The notes under the pieces are model-generated. The model ran no database searches and was not told where the DNA came from. It saw only the letters and a list, made by a program, of their open reading frames with translations. From Hormiphora californensis (lineage: Eukaryota > Ctenophora > Tentaculata > Cydippida > Pleurobrachiidae), in assembly GCA_020137815.1 (NCBI GenBank), contig CM035355.1, positions 1,512,774 through 1,576,773 on the forward strand: a stretch of 64,000 nucleotides of DNA, read 5' to 3'. Both the position numbers and the translations under genes were made by a program. Positions 31,656 through 43,712 of this stretch are shown here, one piece after another (the stretch's first letter is position 1; every line of letters begins with the position of its first letter).

Positions 31656-34309
31656 GACAGAATAGAGAGACGAGAAGATAGAGATGGGATAAGATGTTGA
31701 GAGAATTAGTTTGAAGAAAAAAGGGACATAATTAATAAACTGTTTTAGATGTATTTTAGATATCCTTACTTAATCTTTGTTATTTCCTCTTTATATAACT
31801 TCTGTTAGTAGTTTTTGTATTTAAATACCTCCTCGTCAAGCAACACTTTTAGATCCACAAAATATCGGAAACCTTCTAGAAACGTGCTCGCTGCTCCAAT
31901 TTAGACTTTTCTCCTTGCTTTATAAACCCAGTAATTTTCAATAACCCAAATTTATACACCATAATAACACATATAGAAGGGTACTTATTCGATATGTGAA
32001 TCAGGGTCACGATCATTTCGATTGGCTTCTGCAGACTTGTGACCTATAAGAGCTGAGTCCATTGGTCGAGAGGCGCTCTAGGAAATGCGCTTAGTAATTG
32101 ATAATAGAGAAGTGAGAACTAGATAGAGTCGAGAAAGAAAGAAAGAGAGAGAGGAAGAGAGGAATATAGAGAGAGAATGCGTGTGAGGGAGAGAGCGTGA
32201 GATGAAGGAAGGTTCACAGGATGCAAGAGCAATAAAGTGCGAATGAGAGTACACAATTCAACATATGTGCAATGGATCTCATATTGAGGACATTGAATAC
32301 AAAATCTATACATGTTGATATTGTTGATATTGTATTCAACAGCAAAATGTTATGATTATTTCTAATACTTAAACTAAAATCATATTATTGTGCATGTATT
32401 GTATGAGATCAAAATACAAAAGGCTTCTCTCAAAAACATTTCAAATTAGGGGGGCTTTGATAAACCCAAATAATTCGGAGTTATCCGGGCTTGATGGCCA
32501 GAGTTATTATGAAAACACTTTTGTGTCAATTTAACTAGTATTTTAAAATTCGGAAACTTCAACTGGATTCAGTCAGACGTATAATAGCAGATTTGTTACA
32601 AAGTGACCGAGGTATCACAGCACAGGAGGGAATGACAGAAAGAGATAGGGAGAGAGGGAGATAGAAAGAGAGTGAGAGAGAGTCTGGTGAGTGAGTGTGA
32701 AGCAGAGAGAAATATATTCCAATTTAGAGTGTTGTTAGAACTGGGTGATGAGTGACAGACCGTCTGGGCAAAGCGAAGTTCGTCTATAGTCACATGTGTT
32801 TTTCAATCTACCGTGCATTTCACACTTCACTAAACAGTTCTCTTTGTTAAAAGGGTGTGTTAACTACCAACCAACATCAGAACATCAGAAGTCAGAACAT
32901 TTGGAGTCTCCCACGGACCACCATACATTTCAGCTGCAAGTAGTCTGACTGTTAATTAACGCCCTAAGAAATATAGGGGAAATATAATGCATATAGAGAC
33001 AAAAATAATGAGCTGCAAACAAATAATGAGTTGCAAACAAATAACCAGACTCACTTCTGTCTTTGATTGATATCCAAGTTAGCCCTAAATAGCACTAATA
33101 CATAGTTATAAAAACGGGGTTCACATTTCTACAGCTTCAGAAAGCGGAAAACAGTGCAGATTTTAACGTAATTTTATAAGTGTATATATTGAATAAAATG
33201 ATAGCTATACAGCGCTAATCCACCTTCTTTATCCAGCACATTTCTCCAATACTCTCTCCCTCTCGCATGTTATCAAGATGTAGTTGTATCTGTTTCATTA
33301 TTCCGGAATTATCTCCTTCCTGATCTTGTCTCGGATAAACAGAGCCAATGAGACACACACAGTAAGAATGATGGTAGATAAGCTCACTAAATGGATGGTA
33401 ATTGGTAGGAAAATTAAGCGTTAATGGAATGGTGTATTTCCTTAAAAGCAACTTCAAAAATTCCGGTCGATTTCATCAAACTGGGTGTACTGTTAAGGAA
33501 AGTACAGCTATTTAACTGGTTTATATCACGACCTCCCGTTGCTTAAAGATCACAGTCACGTACAAAAACCCTGCTAATTACACAAACCAGTAAAATAGAA
33601 AAGCGAGAGGGAATGAGAAAATCCCAGCTTTGAAAGTTTGCCCTGACATTGTCCCCAATATCCATCAACGAAGCATTCAGAAAGATGTCGCGACTACATG
33701 CACAAATAGCAAGGAATCAGTCCTTCGACCACCGACCATGGATACATTGAAGAGTGAAGTCCTCAGCCAGAAACGGCTCAAGCCCAGATTTCCGCAATGA
33801 TTCGCAAATGGAAAATAACCGCTAATACCTAGGCTTATGCTTACGGACTGTAGAATACGCGACAAAATGACGAGTAATGGGCATTGGGCAAATCTTTTTT
33901 ACCTCAACGATCCGAATTCAACATTATTCCTTTGGGCCATTGTGTGTCTTGTGATGTTTAATTAACTTACGTTATGTGTTGGATAAAATGTTGATAAATC
34001 TCTCTATTTTCATTAGAGTTAACTCGCTTTAAGCGCAAAACGTCCAAAGAGTCAACTATCTAGCCATGGAACTATTGGAATACGGTTTTCCTGCAAAATC
34101 TGGGTCCCCTTTCCATTTCTGCGGCCAAAAAGACGCCAAAATTCACTGTGTATAACTGGAGTATGTATTTTCGGCGGCTTAAGTTCCTTGCGCGAGAGGT
34201 AGTGATCAAACCTAGTCCCTAAATAGACAAAAATTGAGCGTGATTTGAGAGGAAAACGTTAAAATCTGGGTGCCTTCCATTGCTAACAATTCATCGATTT
34301 TGGCGGTCG

Positions 34310-34375
34310 AGACGGGTTAGGGCTGTTGTTAGGGTCTGGTTAGGGTTTTGTTTGGGGTTATCGGTTAGGGCTATC
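34310..34375 (+). repeat. Degenerate TTAGGG-like repeats
   Basis: Five GGTTAGGG or TTAGGG words within 65 nt, spaced irregularly. Possibly an interstitial telomere-like remnant; short length makes chance or a local minisatellite equally possible. Confidence 0.35.
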
Positions 34376-34527
34376 GATTCTCTATCAGATACCGTTTAGT
34401 TTACTCAAATCGGCCATGTGGTTGCGTGGCTATAGCCGTTTGAAAAAAGTCGGTCTAGGAAATAAAAGTGTACTCTTTTTGGTAGCGCGCACCTGTAAAC
34501 TCGCTGCAAGGCACCCAGATTATAAGG

Positions 34528-34655
34528 TGAAAGCGAAACAACAACGAACTGGCTGCGCGTCGCGCATTCGTTGCACATAACGATCTCACCGGAGAGATTC
34601 ACATGCGCAACGTTGTGGGACGCGCAGCCAGTTCGTTGTTGTTTCGCTTACACTT
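34528..34655. repeat. Hairpin element with ~36-nt arms
   Basis: GCGAAACAACAACGAACTGG plus CTGCGCGTC (about 34536-34564) is repeated in reverse complement at 34618-34648. The loop is about 55 nt. No coding content. Confidence 0.75.
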
Positions 34656-34859
34656 TAATCGCGCCCGATTTGAGATTTGAGATTTTTTGAATTTTGAGAC
34701 AAAAATTTTTGGCATCGAAATATTTTTTTCCACATCACGCGCGCGCAGTCAACCACGCGCGGCGCGCAATACCAAATAAATTCGCGCAATACATACATTT
34801 ACAGCACAAAATTCACCGCCGCATCTTAAAAAAACAAAGAGAGACAAATAAAGAAGCAA

Positions 34860-36360
34860 AGACTCAGAGACAGAGACAGCTGAGACAGAGGCAGCTGAGA
34901 CAGAGACAGTGCAGCTGAGACAGAGACAGCTGAGACAGAGACAGAGACAGAGACAGAGACAGAGACAGAGACAGAGACAGAGACAGAGACAGAGACAGAG
35001 ACAGAGACAGAGACAGAGACAGAGACAGAGACAGAGACAGAGACAGAGACAGAGACAGAGACAGAGACAGAGACAGAGACAGAGACAGAGACAGAGACAG
35101 AGACAGAGACAGAGACAGAGACAGAGACAGAGACAGAGACAGAGACAGAGACAGAGACAGAGACAGAGACAGAGACAGAGACAGAGACAGAGACAGAGAC
35201 AGCTGAGACAGAGACAGCTGAGACAGAGACAGAGACAGCTGAGACGGAGACAGAGACAGCTGAGACAGAGACAGAGACAGCTGAGACAGAGACAGTTGAG
35301 ACAGAGGCAGCTGAGACAGAGACAGTTGAGACAGACTACAGAGACAGCTGAGACAGTGACAGCTGAAATAAAATCAGCTGAGATAGTGACAGCTGAGACA
35401 GAGACAGAAATAAAAACAGCTGAGACAGTGACAGCTGAGACAGTGACAGCTGAGACAGTGACAGCTGAGACAGTGACAGCTGAGGCAGCTGAAACAGCTG
35501 AGACAGTGACAGCTGAGACAGTGACAGCTGAGACAGAGACAGCTGAGACAGAGACAGCTGAGACAGAGACAGCTGAGACAGAGACAGTTGAGACAGAGAC
35601 AGCTGAGACAGAGACAGCTGAGACAAAGACAGCTGAGACAGAGACAGCTGTGACAGAGAAAGCGGAGACAAAGACAGCTGAGACAGTGACAGCTGAGACA
35701 GATATAGCTGAGACAGTGATAGAAAGACAGAGACAGATGAGACAGCGACAGCTGAGACAGAGACAGTTGAGACAGAGACAGCTGAGACAGTGACAGCTGA
35801 GACAGTGACAGCTGTGTCATAGACAGAAACAGTTGAGACAGAGACAGCTGAGACAAAGACAGATAAGACAGAGACAGCTTTGTTAGAGACAGAGACAGCT
35901 GAGAAAGAGACCGCTGAGACAGAGAAAGCTGAGACAGAGACAGCTGAGACAGAGACAGTTGAGACAGTGACAGCTGAGACAGAGACAGCTGAGACAGAGA
36001 CAGCTGAGACAGAGACAGCTGAGACATGACAAAGACAGATGATACAGTGACAGCTTAGACAGAGACAGCTGAGACAGAGACAGCTGAGATAAAGACAGCT
36101 GAGACAGTGACAGCTGAGACAGAGACAGTTGATACAGAGACATCTGAGACATCTGAGACAGAGACAGCTGAGACAGAGACAGCTGAGACAGAGACAGTTG
36201 AGACAGAGACAGCTGAGACAGAGACAGCTGAGATAAAGACAGCTGAGACAGAGACAGCTGAGATAAAGACAGCTGAGACAGAGACAGCAGGGACAGTGAC
36301 AGCTGAGACAGAGGCAGCTGAGACAGAGATAGCTGAGACAGCGACAGCTGAGATGCGGAG
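34860..36360. repeat. GACAGA hexamer array with higher-order GCTGAGACAGA units
   Basis: 34917-35200 is an almost pure (GACAGA)n array. It passes into 12-18-nt variants built on ACAGCTGAGACAGAG and ACAGTGACAGCTGAG up to 36350. All six frames stay largely open because the unit has no stop; the RQRQ, TAETE and LSLSQ frames are therefore repeat artefacts. Confidence 0.95.
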
Positions 36361-37362
36361 GCCGGACAATAAGTTTTTGTACACAAATCCGTGATAATTT
36401 ATTCATCAACTCAGCTCAAACTAAATTTACGATAAACGTAAAATGCAAATGGCTTCTTCAAAGCCATATTTCAATTACGGCCTCCTCCGGTGCATCTAAT
36501 CTATTATAATCCCCCAGTTGGGACGTATCCGGAAGACATCTCGTGATGTACAAGGGATCAGATCGCAGTGGGCAAAGGATTGTTTTAATATTTGAGAACG
36601 GTTGTTCAGCGAGAAAAGCAAATCATAGTAGGCAGAACAATGTGTCGAATGTAAGCAAGGAAAAGCGTATTGTCCATGGGAATGCAGTGATTCGATTAAC
36701 AGTGCAACTAGTACTGCAGCAGGGAACAAACTTCTACAGCTGCACTAATAACGCCTTCCAAGAATCAAAGATCTTAATCTCTCTATCACTTATCAGAGAT
36801 TGTTTTTGGTCATTCACAAGAGCTTGTGAAGTTGAAGACGTATGTTTGAATATGTTTGACAGAATCGAAAGACCATTCCAAAGGTATACCGTAGAACTGG
36901 GTTTGGCTGTAGCTTACTGAACTATTTATAAATACCGGTGTTCCATACAACGTACGCAGTAATGCTATTGTTTCATTTTAAAATATCCGCTGGCACATCC
37001 AGTTTCAGTTTGTGACTTGTATCCGATTCTTAAGAATATGTAAATTTAAAGAAGGACAAAAGGCATTTGTGGAAATGATAGTAGCATGACCCTTTGACTC
37101 GTGGTCTAGGTATAGAAGCACATCAGCTCATCTGTAGCACGTCTATAGCACTCTGGAAGGTGTATCGGGGTGTCACTGTCTAGGGTGTCTATATTGCACA
37201 GGTGTTTTCCGCAAACGTTACCTGTAAAAGCACTCATGCCTTTGGGTAATTCATTTAAGTTTGTTCAAGTGTGCTATTTGGCATAGTTCTGGAGATTTTG
37301 CGCACAATTGCGGCTAGGCGGTGCTTGCTACGATATGAAAATTAGTGCTTCCGCATTCCGTC
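36361..37362. other. Unique sequence, no recognised gene
   Basis: The only frames are short and resemble nothing known. No splice-linked coding pattern was found. Confidence 0.5.
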
Positions 37363-37371
37363 TTCTAGACC

Positions 37372-38552
37372 GGCAATTTCTCATTTGCCGCATACGGCGT
37401 CTAGACGGCGTCGCAACGCCGTCTAGACGGTGTCTAGACGGTATACCGTCTGGACGGGTTTCGGTGAAATCAGCTAAAAACGGTACCGAAATTGCTTGAG
37501 ACGGGTTATAGACGGTATCAGACGGTCTCTAGACGCGTTATAGACGGTATCAGACGGTGTTGCGACGGTATCAGACGGTCTCTAGACGGTGTCTAGACGG
37601 TACCGTCCCGGTGTCTAGACGGTGTCTGGACGGTGTCTAGACGGTATCCGTCCGAAGTTGAGACGGCACGTCTGAAAATTGTACCAGACGTTGAGACGGA
37701 CTTTTAGAACTCCGTCTGTATTTCAGACGGAGTTTTAAAAGTACGTCTCAACGCAGTCTAATGGAAAATCGATGAAAGTACCATCTAGACAACGTCTCAA
37801 CTGAAACCGGTCAACATACCGTCTAGACAACTTCTCCAGCAATTTCGATACGAATACCGTCTAAACAACGTCTAGACAACGTCTTAAACACATGTAGTAC
37901 ATTCAATAGGCACACATCTACCACTAATTCCAACTGGCATGGGTAATCCAGAATGGTCTTCAAAAACGGTCGAGTCTAGACATCATTATTTGAGACGTTG
38001 TCTAGACGTTGTTTAGACGGTATTCGTATCGAAATTGCTGGAGAAGTTGTCTAGACGGTATTTGAAACTGAATCGCGAGATTCTGTTTAGACGTTGTCTA
38101 GACGGTATGTTGACCGGTTTCAGTTGAGACGTTGTCTAGACGGTACTTTCATCGATTTTCCTTTAGACTGCGTTGAGACGTACTTTTAAAACTCCGTCTG
38201 AAATACAGACGGAGTTCTAAAAGTCCGTCTCAACGTCTGGTACAATTTTCAGACGTGCCGTCTCAACTTCGGACGGATACCGTCTAGACACCGTCCAGAC
38301 ACCGTCTAGACACCGGGACGGTACCGTCTAGACACCGTCTAGAGACCGTCTGATACCGTCGCAACACCGTCTGATACCGTCTATAACCCGTCTAGAGACC
38401 GTCTGATACCGTCTATAACCCGTCTCAAGCAATTTCGGTACCGTTTTTAGCTGATTTCACCGAAACCCGTCCAGACGGTATACCGTCTAGACACCGTCTA
38501 GACGGCGTTGCGACGCCGTCTAGACGCCGTATGCGGCAAATGAGAAATTGCC
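37372..38552. mobile_element. 1.18 kb fold-back element with 9-bp target duplication (Mutator-like)
   Basis: The ends are inverted (GGCAATTTCTCATTTGCC at 37372 and its complement ending 38552), and the arms stay complementary for about 540 nt each around a short central spacer near 37900-38000. The arms are built from GACGG and GTCTAGAC words. TTCTAGACC stands directly outside both ends (37363-37371 and 38553-38561), a perfect 9-bp duplication. Long terminal inverted repeats plus a 9-bp duplication are the signature of Mutator-like elements. No transposase is encoded. Confidence 0.85.
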
Positions 38553-38561
38553 TTCTAGACC

Positions 38562-39149
38562 CTACTATAATACTACCAGCATATGAGGTACAGTGATGCA
38601 TATAACCAGTGCAGAAATTTGGGGTTAAAGTCCACCCTGCCAAGTTTTTTATGATCGAGGAAAGGATAAATAGTAACGACATTTGTTCCAAAGACCAAAA
38701 TCAACTTAATAATAATTCATAAAGATATCATACATAAGAAGACAGAAGTTGTATATAACAGAAAGTAGAAGAAGTTCTAAGATATTTCATTGTCAAGATA
38801 GTAAATAACCCGCGGAGGACTGAATCAAGAGCATGCAAAACAAAACGTATTTCGCCGACACGTCGACAACTGCCGCACCACATTGTTGAGTAACTCAACA
38901 AACACCACCCTGGTTGTTTCTTCTTCTTGTTGAGTGAACAAGTAGTTGGTTACTGCAGGTTAACCTCTGAGTTCAGCAACTTTCCAACTGTGCCAGTCAC
39001 GTAATCTAAAAGAAAGAAGTTGCGTAACGGAAAGAAGTTGAATTCACCACTGAGCAGCCACTGCTGCTGGAGAGTTATTTCATCTAACTAAAAACACACT
39101 TTACAACGAAATAATACAACACACTTTATATCTTTTAGACTACTATTTT
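38562..39149. other. Spacer downstream of the SLC7 gene
   Basis: AT-rich sequence with no recognised gene. It should contain the SLC7 3' UTR on the minus strand. Note duplicated TTGAGT.AACAA words near 38885-38935. Confidence 0.5.
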
Positions 39150-42100
39150 TTAGACTACTTTAATTCTACCTGAAAAGTCGACTAGCTTCTGAAGGCGTCG
39201 CTTCTTGTTCACACAGGCAAAGTAAACGGGGATCCCACCGAAGAGGGTTATCGCCACCCAGAGTGCGTTGAGTTTCACGTCATCACCGAACCAGGGTATA
39301 ATGAACATGTACAGTCCGAACGTGGCGGTTAAAATGGGGAACACGATGGGAACCTGAGTTATAATGAGCTAATGTAAATATGAAGTAGGGTAGAACAACC
39401 TTCCAGAGTGATGGAATGTTTCTAGAAAATGACAAAACAAGGAGTTTTATATTCAGCTGATTCCTATACCTTGACTGGACGAGGGTGGTCAGGTTTGGTA
39501 TATCTCATTACCACAACCCCAATGGCACATAAAGTAGTAAAGGCAAAGCTTGTGAAGGTTGCTGCGTTTATTAGGCTGGATAAGTCCCCGATTAGGATGA
39601 ACAGGGTTGTTGCACACGCCTGGAATTATTGTCCATCATGTCACAATCTTGGTGACATAATATAGGATATAGTATAGGTCATAGTGATAGACACCTATGT
39701 CACCAAGTCACAATCAATTTATGTAGTACCGGTCAGTTTGTCATATTAATTTAATTTTGTTAGATAAGTTAAACATCGTTCATTACCATGTATGCGAGTG
39801 CAAAAAGGGGTGTTCTGAATCGTTTGTTGATAAGTCCAAAGATGCCAGGGAGGACTCCCTGTGCCCCGGCAGCCTGAAGGTATCTGCTAGTGGCCAGGAG
39901 AGCACACATTGTGTTTCCCAGCACTGATACCGTAACAGCAACTGCGAAAAATACCACACCACTCTGTCCTAGATAACGTTCAGCCACGGCCTGAGAGAGG
40001 AAACTGATTTAAGAATTTATATCGAATATGTTTACAATCTGTAGAAGTAGAACAGTTGATGTGCTTCAACACTTTTCTCCATACAATACAAGGTGGGCCA
40101 CGGATTGTTGGTCATGGTTAGCGAGGTGGTGCGTCAAAACGGTGATAGTTGTGAGAATAAAAATTATGGGAGCACTCTGGATCAATTCCTTGGTAACTTT
40201 TTCCATAATTTTTTGTCAAAAATTCGAAAATTCATTTTTCATTCCTTCATTCATTTCTCGTTCATTCATGATGTGAGCATCCTAATTTTCCATCATTATG
40301 CTATTTTTCTTTGGCTTGAATTTATCTTTCCAATGAGCACCATAAAAATGAAATTGAAGCACCAGGTCACGCAGCAGTTGAGAAAATGTTCATGCATGAT
40401 TTTGGCTCTTTTTGCGACTTTCAAACAGCTGTATCACGGCTACCTTTCGTTCAATCTTCTTAAAACTTTGGGAAAACATTGGATAAGCAAAGATCTTTGC
40501 TCACAAGAAAAATCAAGGTCAAAGATCAAAGTTCATTTTTCATTTTTGTTAGTTCATTCCGTTCATTCAGGAACCAACATCCCTAAAGTGATGAAAAGGT
40601 TTGGGTTTTGTTTGGCCCATGTCTTGCAATGACAGAGAGGTGTAATATCGTGTTTCCGGGCTAGTTTGTGGGTGTCCATGTGATCATGATGATATCTGAC
40701 ACCTTTTCTGAGCCATAATTAAGGGATTTTACCAAATTCAAGCATGTAACTTGGTTTTTCTGCGACTAGTACCGGTCGACAATGTTATGAGATCTCATAA
40801 CACCTCAAAAATGATGATTAGCTCAATGAAATGAGTTGATTTATGATCAAAATCGTTCGTTTTGTTCAATTTGACATCGGTTTTAATTTTTTTCAATCAT
40901 AAATCAACTCATTTCATTGAGCTAATCATCATTTTTGATGTTTTATGAGATCTCATAACATTGTCGCACAGTACAAATCGCAGAAAAACCAAGTTGCATG
41001 CTTGAATTTGAGAAATTCCCTTAATTATGGCTCAGAAAAGGTGTCAGATATCATCATGATCACATGGACACCCACAAACTAGCCCGGAAACACGATATTA
41101 CACCTCTCTGACATTGCAAGACATGGGCCAAACAAAACCCAAACCTTTTCATCACTTTAGGGATGTTGGTTCCTGAATGAACGGAATGAACTAACAAAAA
41201 TGAAAAATGAACTTTGATCTTTGACCTTGATTTTTCTTGTGAGCAAAGATCTTTGCTTATCCAATGTTTTCCCAAAGTTTTAAGAAGATTGAACGAGAGG
41301 TAGCCGTGATACAGCTGTTTGAAAGTCGCAAAAAGAGCCAAAATCATGCATGAACATTTTCTCAACTGCTGCTTGACCTCGTGCTTCAATTTCATTTTTA
41401 TGGTGCTCACTGGAAAGATAAATTCAAGCCAAAGAAAAATAGCATAATGATGGAAAATTAGGATGCTCACATCATGAATGAACGAGAAATGAATGAAGGA
41501 ATGAAAAATGAATTTTCGAATTTTTGACAAAAAAATATGGAAAAAGTTACCAAGGAATTGATCCAGAGTGCTCCCATAATTTTTATTCTCACAACTATCA
41601 CCGTTTTGACGCACCACCTCGCTAACCATGACCAACAATCCGTGGCCCACCTTGTATAAACCAAAAAATGAATGAAAAAGAACATTTATCGTGAAACTAG
41701 CAAAAGACCCTTATAAATAGCTGCTATAAACGCCCCCTTTTTGATCAGGGTATTAGTTAATTAACTGTGAAACTTACACTGGCGACAGCAACATCAGGAT
41801 TGTTCATTACATTGAGGGGAAGAACTGTGTGGTAACTAATAATGACCAGCATGTAGAATGTTGTTACTATCGACAAAGATAAACCAACGATCTTCGGCAA
41901 TAACCTTTTATTTAGGGAAGAGAGAGAGTTGGAATTACAAGATCTAGCTAATTATTTAATTAATTTGTAATCCACAAAGTACAATATAAATATTGTTGAG
42001 TAACTTACTAAACAAAATTAACTAGGAAAAGGATTTAAAACTCACGAGGGATCCCTCACTTCCCCCAATAAGATGCACACAACATTCCACCCATTGTAAC

Positions 42101-43712
42101 TCCACAAAACCGAGTTCCATGCGTTTCCCCACTTTTGTGGATTCAGATCGGTTCCATTAAACCCCACTTTGAGATTTTCCACATTTCCTGGAACATTTTG
42201 CAGAATATTAGGTTACCACTAGACTGCTGGATCACTACCAGGCAATATGATAGATCTATTTCGATAATTATTTCCAAACCAATATACCATATTACCTTTC
42301 CCAAGTTCGATCATTCCGATGACAATAATGACAGATACGGCTATTAGTTTAGCTACTGTAACCACGTTGATCACTTTCAATGTGATCTTAGGATAGGTGG
42401 CTATCGTTATGATAATTACCCCTGTAGAAAATAATTGCTATTTAATGGGAAATATGCTGGCAGATGATACTCGTATATCATCACAAATAATACCACATGA
42501 GGTTTTGTTCTATCCTGGATAGTATTTGGTGACATTGACACCTAGTGCGAGCGAGATCGAGGTCGCTCTGTGAAGCAGACAGGTAGGCACTGCTATTGCA
42601 CTTACAAAGAACCGCGAGGCACACAGCCTTGTCCAGGATCCATGGAGGATGGGCATCTTTTTCTGAGTCATAGAAAATTTCCCAAAAGTATTTGGAGAAG
42701 GAAAGGAATTGAATTGCTCGTCCTTGAAATTAAATAATTATTATCAGGATTATTGGAAATGAATATCACGTCTGCTTGATTGTTTTACTTACTCAATCCA
42801 CCGATTACAAGCTGCAACAAAAAACAGGATAGGAAGGACACCATAGCACCATATGCTTTTCGTAGATAAGTTATCTAGAAGGGATCATATCATATGCATA
42901 TGATTAGAACTTGTTGAGGGGTATAAAACCCCTACCAAACTGTTAGCCATGGGTTAGTTATTCATATTCAATACACTGTAATTAATTGTTTGAGATGCTA
43001 ATCAATTAAATAATTAGTTGACCTACCTCTGCACCGTTACTGGGAAACATTGTCCCCAATTCACAGAATGTTATCCCTCCAATAGTGGCGACAATACCAC
43101 CTCCAAGCCATATTAAGATGGACATGCCCGGAGATTTGACGTTGATAGAAATCTGGTTGGGTGTGATGAATACACCTAGGGAGGGGTTGTTGAGAAAGTG
43201 GTGGTCAAATTTAACAAGTAGAGGGCGGATTTCTGATTGATATACCAGGGATGAGAATAGCGGGAAGTATAAAATTTTAGACCCAACTTCCCACTACCGA
43301 CCCTACATCAATGTTGTCACGTCACCTGATCCAATTAAATTGTGTCACCTGATCCAATGATAGTGCTGACGATGATACATGTTCCTCTGAGAAGTGTTAT
43401 ATTCTTTTCCATTGTTACTTTCCCTTCTTCTTCTCCAGTTTTCACGTCCACTTCTGCAGTATCTCTACGAGTAAACTAGTTTTAATATCTAATATCTATC
43501 AGATCACATCACATCCCTTAATATTGTAACTCTCTTGATGATACTTCCACCTTACTATTTAGTAATATTAACGACCTTGGTCCGGGAAGGACGGATTCTG
43601 CATTCACTTACGCGGCTGGATTAGCAAAGATAGTGGCGGGGGAGGTGGTCCGCGGTGGGTTAAAGTTGTTAATTGGGTCATCATCAACAGGGGTTACCTT
43701 TTCTTCCCCCAT
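39150..43712 (-). CDS. SLC7-family amino-acid transporter, light-chain (LAT) type
   Basis: Exons in coding order: 43712-43612, 43464-43349, 43175-43027, 42874-42793, 42722-42606, 42421-42296, 42187-42046, 41904-41778, 39990-39787, 39619-39470 and 39353-39150. They sum to 1518 nt (505 aa), the usual LAT length, with consistent phases. TM1 has GSGVFITPN, the family's unwound substrate-binding motif. Later motifs are ELGTMFPSNGAE, WSYNGWNVVCILLGEVRDP (TM6 region) and LFILIGDLSSLINAATF. About 12 membrane segments are expected. Relatives exchange amino acids across the plasma membrane with a 4F2hc/rBAT heavy chain. The TM3-TM4 loop (FYDSEKDAHPPWILDKA) has no cysteine, though the family uses one there for the disulfide to that partner. 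Substrate cannot be assigned. Confidence 0.9.
40086..41657. mobile_element. 1.57 kb palindromic element in an SLC7 intron
   Basis: Left arm 40086 to about 40850 and right arm about 40900 to 41657 are inverted copies with few differences, with a central loop near 40851-40897. The ends read TACAAGGTGGGCCA and its complement, flanked by TA, as expected for a Tc1/mariner-type insertion. Frames inside the arms look like translated non-coding sequence; no DDE transposase was recognised. Confidence 0.75.
43321..43363 (-). repeat. Duplicated 5' splice site in the SLC7 gene
   Basis: On the gene strand ATTGGATCAG|GTGAC ends exon 2 at 43349, and ATTGGATCAG|GTGAC occurs again 23 nt downstream. Use of the distal copy would add 23 nt and shift the frame, so only the first gives the conserved GSGVFITP motif. 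Confidence 0.7.

Noticed and set aside
34310-34375. A true telomere or telomeric junction
   Set aside because: Only a handful of irregular TTAGGG words, surrounded by unique sequence.
34909-36409. Long open frames (up to 357 codons) rich in RQRQ, TAETE or LSLSQ
   Set aside because: They are all frames of the stop-free GACAGA-type array; both strands are open equally.
40093-41650. 179- and 196-codon frames as a gene pair
   Set aside because: They are mirror copies of the same palindrome arm, composition is non-coding-like, and no protein family is recognised.
42606-42662. Shorter version of SLC7 exon 5 using the AG at 42663
   Set aside because: The longer exon to 42722 keeps phase and restores the family's TM3 segment (RAIQFLSFSKYFWEIFY).
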